DNA from: a virus
Length of the DNA stretch: 22,954 nucleotides
Virus record (IMG/VR): IMGVR_UViG_3300044630_002377
Span: 1 to 22,954 of that record
Direction: 5' to 3' (one strand)
A program made the position numbers and the translations under genes. Below, piece after piece: positions 6,887-12,251 of this stretch (the first letter of the stretch is position 1; each line of letters opens with the position of its first letter). Below the pieces are notes generated by a model. That model was not told the origin of the DNA, did not search any database, and worked only from the letters and a program-made list of their open reading frames with translations.

Positions 6887-7498
6887 TTAAAATTTATGTT
6901 CCTTTTGATTACATTTTACTTCGTAAGATTCCCACCCTTTATCAGGTCTTGCATTTGGGAATGAATAACATTTCCATACGTTTGATTTTTCAAAGTGGAT
7001 ATGTTTGTGTAATTTTGAAGGAATTGCTGCATTTGTAGGAACTCTTTTAGCTGGATTATCAAAGTTTAAATTAATAATTACTGTCAATGATTCCTTATCA
7101 TCCCATTTTCTTTCTTGCTCTTCCAATAATCTCCACTCACCTCTATTAAGGTATTGGTCTTGCATTATTGAATTTAAATAAGAAAACGTTTGTTTTAAAT
7201 TTGTTTCATTATCAGAAAATGTTGCAGCCGGTGCACCATGTCCTTTATCATATATGTTTCCTTTGTAATCCATATCATCCGAAGTTTTAATACTTTTTTC
7301 AGTATAAAAATTCATATGACCTCTATTAACATTTGTAGGTCTGTTTGTAGAACGATACTTTATATAAAGGGGTTGTTCTAAAGATTGAGAGTACATTACC
7401 TCAAAAACTTCATTTTTCACTCTTACAACATCACTTTGTTGAGCTGCTCCAAATAATCCAATAATTAGGAAAGGGAGAATGTATAGGAATCTTTTCAT
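6887..7498 (-). CDS. Secreted DNA/RNA non-specific endonuclease
   Basis: This 203-aa protein begins with a typical Sec signal peptide (MKRFLYILPFLIIGLFGAAQ, cleavage probably near residue 19-20). The mature part carries YDKGHGAPAATF (83-94), a variant of the DRGH motif, with His87 the likely general base. It is followed by N-L-K-Q-T-F-S-Y-L-N, then QYLNRGEWRLLE (115-126), which matches the metal-binding and substrate region of the Endonuclease_NS family (Serratia nuclease, mitochondrial EndoG). Cys177 and Cys196 could form a disulfide after export. It should cut DNA and RNA in the periplasm or outside the cell. A late-type element lies 23 nt upstream, and the 1259-aa gene starts 7 nt downstream, so the two are probably co-transcribed. 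Reasons for export could include blocking superinfecting DNA or degrading extracellular DNA. Confidence 0.88.
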   Translation of the reverse strand: MKRFLYILPFLIIGLFGAAQQSDVVRVKNEVFEVMYSQSLEQPLYIKYRSTNRPTNVNRGHMNFYTEKSIKTSDDMDYKGNIYDKGHGAPAATFSDNETNLKQTFSYLNSIMQDQYLNRGEWRLLEEQERKWDDKESLTVIINLNFDNPAKRVPTNAAIPSKLHKHIHFEKSNVWKCYSFPNARPDKGWESYEVKCNQKEHKF

Positions 7499-7520
7499 TA
7501 TAGCATATTTTTGTATATAC

Positions 7521-7529
7521 TATAAATAT
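7521..7529 (-). promoter_or_regulatory. Candidate late promoter element (ATATTTATA)
   Basis: The core ends 23 nt before ATG 7498, in the 36-nt gap after the polymerase-like gene. It may drive the secreted nuclease and the 1259-aa protein late in infection. Confidence 0.55.
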
Positions 7530-7534
7530 AAACC

Positions 7535-8821
7535 TTACACTTTTCCGTAATCAATTCCCCAACTGGCTTTGATTGGAAACCCACCATCTTCAATGATATC
7601 TTTTAAGGATTTTGCGGATTGTGTATCACTATCAGCAGGATAATCAAATAGAAATGAATCATATGTGTACAACCTCATTTTAATACCAGTACCCTTAATA
7701 TAATTCATTATACCTACCATCTTATCAACGTTCATCTCCGTTTCCAGCGCTTGTAAAAGATAGTTGAACACCTTTTGTGGATTTGGTTCTTCAATCCATT
7801 TAAGTGGAATGTGGCGATAACGGGTTTGGAGATATCCGTTTTTTGATGTTTCTTCCCATACCTTTTGAATCCATTCATCTACGGCTTTAAAGTATGGTAT
7901 TTGGTGAAACTCCTTATCAATACCACCATATAGAAGGCGGAACGTAATACCCTTACCTTCACCCACATCACACCCATATTGCTCTGCTAGCCATTGATGA
8001 ACCGATGTTTGTGGTAGGGTAAATCCTATCATTTTACCAATAAGACGAGGGTGATATGCATCATAGTCCATTTGTAGGAATATTCCATCCGATACAAATA
8101 CATCTCGAGTCCCATCCGATTTGTTTAAGGCTGCGAAATTGATACCACCATGTCTATTGGATGGTCTACCTGTCACCGTAAATGGATTGTACTCCGTATA
8201 AATCAAATTATCGGATGTTAGATGTTTTCGGGCTTGAGGCCATCTATCAATAAATTTTTCCCTATCGACCCGAATTCCAAATTGTTCGATTTCTGAAAGG
8301 AGTGGTATGAAGATATCGTTGTACCAATTATAAGTTTTACTTTTTTCATTGATATGTTTTACCAATTGTGGTTCTATTGCTTCACACAATTTAAGAATGG
8401 GAATGGATTGAATGATGTCCTCTTTATAACCTTTGTGTAATAAAGGAGCTACTAAGTGTTGTATTGGTTGTTGGTAATCTATCGATTCGCTATACTTTAA
8501 AAAGTAAGCCGTATCAACATCATTCAACCCCTCCCTAATTGGTGTAATAAAAGATTGTAGTAGCTTTTTCTTTTGGAAAACCCACTTTTCACCAATGGTA
8601 TTCAACAAACCAGCTATTTGCTCATTAGAGAGTGATAGAGCGTCTGTATGTTGATGTGGTACAATATACCTATCGGTTAGGGTTCGTATGAATATGAACG
8701 AAAGAGAAGTGTTTTGCGGATGCTTATCATTATCTACCCACATAGGATACCAAAGAGATGCTTCAGTTTCCAATATGCTCTTTAATTCGTTATATTCACT
8801 AATAGATTCAACAACCTTCAT
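7535..8821 (-). CDS. Short family-A DNA polymerase-like protein lacking the thumb
   Basis: This 428-aa protein has the PolA palm and fingers motifs in order. They are TGRPS (218-222); NRHGGINFAAL (222-232); motif A MDYDAYHPRL with Asp252; motif B K290-x3-F294-x3-Y298-G; GYLQTRYRHIPL (329-340); FNYLLQALETEM (352-363); and motif C YTYDSFLFD with Asp388. Both metal-binding Asp residues are present. The Klenow steric-gate Glu710 position is His257, the HDE Glu is Ser389, and Arg754 of motif B is not conserved. The segment LSEIEQFGIRVDREKF (175-190) matches the conserved helix before the PolA thumb, but fewer than 30 residues separate it from TGRPS where about 100 are usual. The first 160 residues may be a degenerate exonuclease fold. 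The start is supported by promoter P3 immediately upstream. Activity is uncertain. Confidence 0.85.
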   Translation of the reverse strand: MKVVESISEYNELKSILETEASLWYPMWVDNDKHPQNTSLSFIFIRTLTDRYIVPHQHTDALSLSNEQIAGLLNTIGEKWVFQKKKLLQSFITPIREGLNDVDTAYFLKYSESIDYQQPIQHLVAPLLHKGYKEDIIQSIPILKLCEAIEPQLVKHINEKSKTYNWYNDIFIPLLSEIEQFGIRVDREKFIDRWPQARKHLTSDNLIYTEYNPFTVTGRPSNRHGGINFAALNKSDGTRDVFVSDGIFLQMDYDAYHPRLIGKMIGFTLPQTSVHQWLAEQYGCDVGEGKGITFRLLYGGIDKEFHQIPYFKAVDEWIQKVWEETSKNGYLQTRYRHIPLKWIEEPNPQKVFNYLLQALETEMNVDKMVGIMNYIKGTGIKMRLYTYDSFLFDYPADSDTQSAKSLKDIIEDGGFPIKASWGIDYGKV

Positions 8822-8825
8822 TTTA

Positions 8826-8857
8826 CAAATATACGAAAAATATTCGGATTTACCAAA
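8826..8857 (-). promoter_or_regulatory. Bacteroidetes-type promoter P3 (polymerase-like gene)
   Basis: Minus strand: TTTG at 8854-8857, a 20-nt spacer with ATATTTTTCG, then TATATTTG at 8826-8833. It fills the gap between the glycosyltransferase stop (8858) and ATG 8821. Only four bases separate the -7 box from the ATG, so the transcript is expected to be leaderless or nearly so. Confidence 0.8.
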
Positions 8858-9889
8858 TTATGATAAAACATCTAAGTTTATATTTGTACCAACTAATTTT
8901 ACAGGCAGTTCTTTCCTTTCAATTGGATTTATGGTATTTTTAATTTGATTATAGTATCTTCGCCATTCGGATTTTATAGTATTTGTTACACCCATAGACA
9001 TATTTAGATTTTTTTCATAATCCAAATTAATAATCTTTGGTAAAAACCCAGAAGGTCTTAGGTATTCAACATTATCTCTCAATTCCAAAATATCATCTCT
9101 CATTTTAGTACCATCGTATTCAATACCATCATCAGAAACTCTCCCCTCATCATGTACCCTTACATATGATAGTATTCTTTTTATGGAGTTATACCCCAAT
9201 CCCAAATATTCCAAACTACCTAAAAATTCTAAATCATCTGCAAACTTAGATTTTAATTGGATTTTATCCTTTACCTTTTTAATGGATGATGTTCGCATAG
9301 TATATGTGTGATATACACAAAATATGTTAGCCTTACTACAATGGATTAAAGATGTCCAATGTTGTGGTTCATCATAATAATCTTCTACAAATCTCCAAGG
9401 GTGTTTCCAAGGATGATTATTAGGAATTATGTAAGCTGCCCAAGTTGAACGTACTTTTTCAATTTCAAATGGTGTATGAGTTTCAACTAATTTAGTTGGT
9501 CCATCTTTTTTTGTAAAATTTACACAAGAACCAAATGAAAAATCTAATTCTGGATTGTTTGTGTATAACTTAACTAAAAACTCTAAGGAATCACGTACTA
9601 ACAAATCATCATCATCTAATCTTACAATAATTTCACCATCAGCCAAATCCGGAGATATTAACCAACTTTCCGAAAACAATTCCCGTTGTGTATTTGTTGT
9701 TAGATATAAAATTCGTTTAGATGGGTGTTTTGATTTGAATTTTTTGTAAATTTCAAAATTATTATTATCCGCACCATCATCAAATAATAGTACTTCCCAA
9801 TCTTTATGAGATTGTAATTCTATTGATGCCAATGATTCTTCTAAAAACTTTTGGCGATTATATGTTCTGACTACTACTGTAACTTTCAT
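8858..9889 (-). CDS. GT2-family (GT-A fold) glycosyltransferase
   Basis: This 343-aa protein starts MKVTVVVRTYNRQKFLEESL, the classic GT2 nucleotide-sugar-binding opening. It continues with VLLFDDGADN (33-42) and the metal-binding acidic motif RLDDDDLL (90-97). It should transfer a sugar from an activated donor; the acceptor could be host surface glycan, virion protein or modified DNA. There is no membrane span. The ATG lies 9 nt after the tmRNA CCA end with no promoter or terminator between, so it is probably expressed from the tmRNA promoter P4. The leader is A-rich (AAATATAAAA) with no Shine-Dalgarno. The C-terminal 100 residues are unfamiliar. Confidence 0.87.
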   Translation of the reverse strand: MKVTVVVRTYNRQKFLEESLASIELQSHKDWEVLLFDDGADNNNFEIYKKFKSKHPSKRILYLTTNTQRELFSESWLISPDLADGEIIVRLDDDDLLVRDSLEFLVKLYTNNPELDFSFGSCVNFTKKDGPTKLVETHTPFEIEKVRSTWAAYIIPNNHPWKHPWRFVEDYYDEPQHWTSLIHCSKANIFCVYHTYTMRTSSIKKVKDKIQLKSKFADDLEFLGSLEYLGLGYNSIKRILSYVRVHDEGRVSDDGIEYDGTKMRDDILELRDNVEYLRPSGFLPKIINLDYEKNLNMSMGVTNTIKSEWRRYYNQIKNTINPIERKELPVKLVGTNINLDVLS

Positions 9890-9898
9890 TTTTATATT

Positions 9899-10274
9899 TG
9901 GTGGAGATGGCGGGATTCGAACCCGCGTCTTGTTCAGTTAAACTAAAGAACTCATTCACAAGTTTATTACATTTTTCTTAATGTACAAAATAGATAAGTT
10001 TTTATATTTCATTATCATCAATATTCCCCACTCTTATTTAAGGAGTCAGCGAGAAGTACTCCGTTGTTCACATTCTATTTAAAGCCCCACGATGTGTGCG
10101 GGAGTGATTAGGCTGCTACAGCGTAATCAGCACCTACGAATGCCATAGCATCTTCGAAGGTCCAAGAAGATAATTCTTCTGCGTTTATTGTTCGATAGGT
10201 ATTTACGGATTTCCATCTAACCCGACTTGTATCATCACAATGATTTACCCTGCCAATCAATTCCAGTCATCCCC
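9899..10274 (-). ncRNA. ssrA: tmRNA (one-piece transfer-messenger RNA)
   Basis: This is a 376-nt one-piece tmRNA for trans-translation rescue of stalled ribosomes. The 5' end GGGGAUG (10274 down) pairs with CAUCUCC before ACCA at the 3' end (seven pairs, one G-U). The T arm is GCGGG-UUCGAAU-CCCGC, and the CCA is encoded. The 5' region has the conserved UGG-AAUUGAUUGG block. A tag reading frame runs from the resume codon GCA (10182) to UAA (10108). UAAAC immediately before the GCA fits the U and A conserved upstream of the resume codon in E. coli. The 24-residue tag begins AEELSSWTFEDAMAF and ends VGADYAVAA. An AGAAGA-AUUA-UCUUCU hairpin lies at the start of the tag region. Promoter P4 is directly upstream. 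Confidence 0.95.
10108..10182 (-). other. tmRNA tag-peptide reading frame
   Basis: There are 24 sense codons plus UAA. The tag ends DYAVAA rather than the common YALAA, keeping the hydrophobic-Ala-Ala end that ClpXP-type proteases read. It is much longer than the roughly 9-12 residues usual in bacterial hosts. Confidence 0.8.
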
Positions 10275-10292
10275 ATATTTTAAAGAACTATA

Positions 10293-10324
10293 CAAATATA
10301 TACAAAATATTTGAGATTTCCAAA
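10293..10324 (-). promoter_or_regulatory. Bacteroidetes-type promoter P4 (tmRNA)
   Basis: Minus strand: TTTG at 10321-10324, 20 nt, then TATATTTG at 10293-10300. The -7 box ends 18 nt before the mature tmRNA 5' end (10274), leaving a short precursor for RNase P to remove. The spacer begins GAAATCTCAAATATTTT, closely matching P1. Confidence 0.8.
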
Positions 10325-10327
10325 TTT

Positions 10328-10843
10328 TTATTGAAAACAGTTAATACCGGAATTGGCACCAGAATCACCACCAAATATCGCAAAATGGAAAGTACTAAAA
10401 GTACCAACGCCCTGCATATGATTAGGAGGTGCGTTATTAGCAAACGAATATGGACCTGCATATACATCCAATACAATAACTCCCGAAATTTGAAAATAAG
10501 CTTCCGTTGAACATCTTGCACAAGCTCCACCAAATGCTGATAATTGTAATTCACCAGGTACACCAGTTATAGTTAGTGTACCATTTCGGTTGTTTTGGGT
10601 AGGACTTATAATAGCGTTTCCAGTAAAAGTACATTGTACTGATGGTCCGGCAGTATGATTATATCTATACCATTCTGATATGGAAGCTGGATTTGCTGGG
10701 TCTGGTCTAAATGCACTATTTGTATTAATAGTTGCATATACACCATTTTCAGCTTCATCAATACCAATAAGAGCAGTAAAACTTCTTCCCAATTCTTGGT
10801 TAATTGTACCAAATGATATTTCTCCTGCCGCAGGTATTGCCAT
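10328..10843 (-). CDS. Small virion or tail-fibre-like protein
   Basis: This 171-aa protein begins MAIPAAGEISFGTINQELGR and contains SISEWYRYNH (54-63). That pattern (M-A-x-P-x-x-G-x-I-S-F...I-N-x-E-L-G) is common at the start of small phage fibre, collar or decoration proteins. The rest is rich in Gly, Asn, Thr and Ser with alternating beta-like segments (GNAIISPTQNNRNGTLTITG) and four cysteines. A late-type element 21 nt upstream supports structural-gene timing. Its gene lies between two glycosyltransferase genes and the tmRNA. It could instead be a host-recognition tip; the exact role is not clear. Confidence 0.7.
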   Translation of the reverse strand: MAIPAAGEISFGTINQELGRSFTALIGIDEAENGVYATINTNSAFRPDPANPASISEWYRYNHTAGPSVQCTFTGNAIISPTQNNRNGTLTITGVPGELQLSAFGGACARCSTEAYFQISGVIVLDVYAGPYSFANNAPPNHMQGVGTFSTFHFAIFGGDSGANSGINCFQ

Positions 10844-10864
10844 ACTATTTTAGATTACTTTTTA

Positions 10865-10872
10865 ATAAATAT
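10865..10872 (-). promoter_or_regulatory. Candidate late promoter element (ATATTTAT)
   Basis: It ends 21 nt before ATG 10843, within the 80-nt divergent gap between the fibre-like gene and the plus-strand glycosyltransferase-like gene. No matching element is seen for the plus-strand gene. Confidence 0.5.
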
Positions 10873-10923
10873 CAATTCACCTTTTTATTCATCTTAATAT
10901 ATATAAGTATATAACAAATTATT

Positions 10924-11943
10924 ATGAAATGTTACCACTCTTTTATCATTAGTACTAAAATTTCTCCATACGAATGTTTAGTTCAACTATATGCTGTTAT
11001 TAAACACAAAATGATAAATCCAAAAATACCAATAATTTTACTTACAGATAAAAAATCATTTCAGATTTTTAAATCATTAGAATTGGTAGATATTTATGAT
11101 GATGTTATAACGGATATATTTGATGATTACCCATATGATAGAATTTCTGATGCATTTTGGTCATCGCCTAAGATATGGGCTATTTCTAAATTACCAACAC
11201 CATTTGCTATTATAGATACCGATTTAATTTATAATAGACCATTAAAAGAATTTGAACATTTTGATTTTGGGTATTTGCATAGAGAAACTTCTAACGTATA
11301 TCCAAGACCATATGAAATATCGACACCAAATGGATTTAAATGGGAATCCGATATGTTGTATTATTTTAGAATTTCCACACCAATTAATGCTGCTGTTTTA
11401 TATTTTAATAATGAAATTTTTAAAAACGAATTTACTCAAAGATATTTTAATTTTGTATTAGATAACGAAGGTAAGTTTGTAAACATAGCTGAGGAGTTGT
11501 TAAAAGATAGTGTTATAGTAAATGGAATTCTTACTTCTTACATAGCCCCATCTGCAGCAGTTATATTTGCAGAACAAGCTATGTTAGGCGCTTTGGTTGA
11601 AAAATATATGTCTACTGATACTATATTTCGTTCAGGGCAATCATTACCAATAATATTTAATTCAGCCTTTTTTAATAGATTTTCAGCGGAAGAAAATAGA
11701 AAGTCTATTCAAGAAATGATTAATGAAAGTTATTATCATTTATGGGGAGCTAAATATTTTATCAATAATGATGAGTGTAATTGTAAGTTACCAAAGATTG
11801 CAGAAATGCTTATAAAATCAGGACAAGAATTACTTACCAATGGAAATTGTTGGGATAAATATGGTAGTATATACGAAAGATATAAAAAACAAATTATCCA
11901 ATCTTTGCAAACTGCAAATAATTTGGAAGATACAACAAAATAG
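10924..11943 (+). CDS. Glycosyltransferase-like protein, the only plus-strand gene
   Basis: This 339-aa protein has an alpha/beta start (MKCYHSFIISTKISPYECLV, then KIPIILLTDKK at 34-44). FAIIDTDLIYNRPL (94-107) carries a DxD-type motif, Asp98-Thr-Asp100, typical of GT-A enzymes that bind a metal-nucleotide sugar. This resembles capsular-polysaccharide or GT8-like transferases. Two cysteines in NDECNCKL (about 280-287) are a local oddity. It would glycosylate a host-surface, DNA or virion target; the sequence does not say which. It interrupts an otherwise all-minus region, and its last 50 bp overlap the 3' end of the convergent 118-aa gene. No Bacteroidetes-type promoter or late element is visible upstream. 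The gene is AT-rich like its neighbours. It may be an acquired cargo gene. Confidence 0.75.
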   Translation: MKCYHSFIISTKISPYECLVQLYAVIKHKMINPKIPIILLTDKKSFQIFKSLELVDIYDDVITDIFDDYPYDRISDAFWSSPKIWAISKLPTPFAIIDTDLIYNRPLKEFEHFDFGYLHRETSNVYPRPYEISTPNGFKWESDMLYYFRISTPINAAVLYFNNEIFKNEFTQRYFNFVLDNEGKFVNIAEELLKDSVIVNGILTSYIAPSAAVIFAEQAMLGALVEKYMSTDTIFRSGQSLPIIFNSAFFNRFSAEENRKSIQEMINESYYHLWGAKYFINNDECNCKLPKIAEMLIKSGQELLTNGNCWDKYGSIYERYKKQIIQSLQTANNLEDTTK

Positions 11944-12250
11944 CTTTCATTCTTTCGGAAGCGAATTTTACTGATTTTGAGTTAGATTCTTTTATTTGCT
12001 CAACACTTCCGGTTAATCTCCAATCCAAAGATACAACACTATAAAAAGAATTGTTTACAAACGAACTATGTGATTTTGAACTAACCTCATAAACAGGAGA
12101 AGTTGTATCATTTACCTTTTGTACAAAATATCTAACTATATAACCCCTTTTATAATCATTATCGTTTGGGGTTGGTACGCTAGGAGTAATTTTGATTTGT
12201 GTAAATTCTCTTTTACTTACTAATATATTATTATATCTTTCTAAATCCAT
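11894..12250 (-). CDS. 118-aa tail or baseplate-cluster protein of unknown function
   Basis: ATG 12250 lies one base after the TAA of the hub gene (TAATATG), giving a 118-aa protein starting MDLERYNNILVSKREFTQIK. An in-frame ATG at 12286 exists but would overlap the hub gene by 35 bp; the downstream start fits the tight operon spacing better. The sequence has several short hydrophobic strands (RGYIVRYFVQKVN, FYSVVSLDWRLTG) and no signal peptide. As the last gene of the tail run it is probably a minor baseplate component or assembly factor. I do not recognise the family. Confidence 0.75.
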   Translation of the reverse strand: MDLERYNNILVSKREFTQIKITPSVPTPNDNDYKRGYIVRYFVQKVNDTTSPVYEVSSKSHSSFVNNSFYSVVSLDWRLTGSVEQIKESNSKSVKFASERMKAILLYLPNYLQFAKIG

Positions 12251-12251
12251 A

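Noticed and set aside
9899-9960. An ordinary tRNA at the GGTTCGAATCC T-loop
   Set aside because: There is no anticodon arm nearby. The matching 5' acceptor strand is 370 nt away and a tag frame lies between, so it is the 3' end of a tmRNA.
10288-10563. Alternative minus-strand frame (91 codons) overlapping the fibre-like gene and promoter P4
   Set aside because: It is out of frame with the recognisable MAIPAAGEISF protein and would run into the tmRNA promoter. The translation has no family features.
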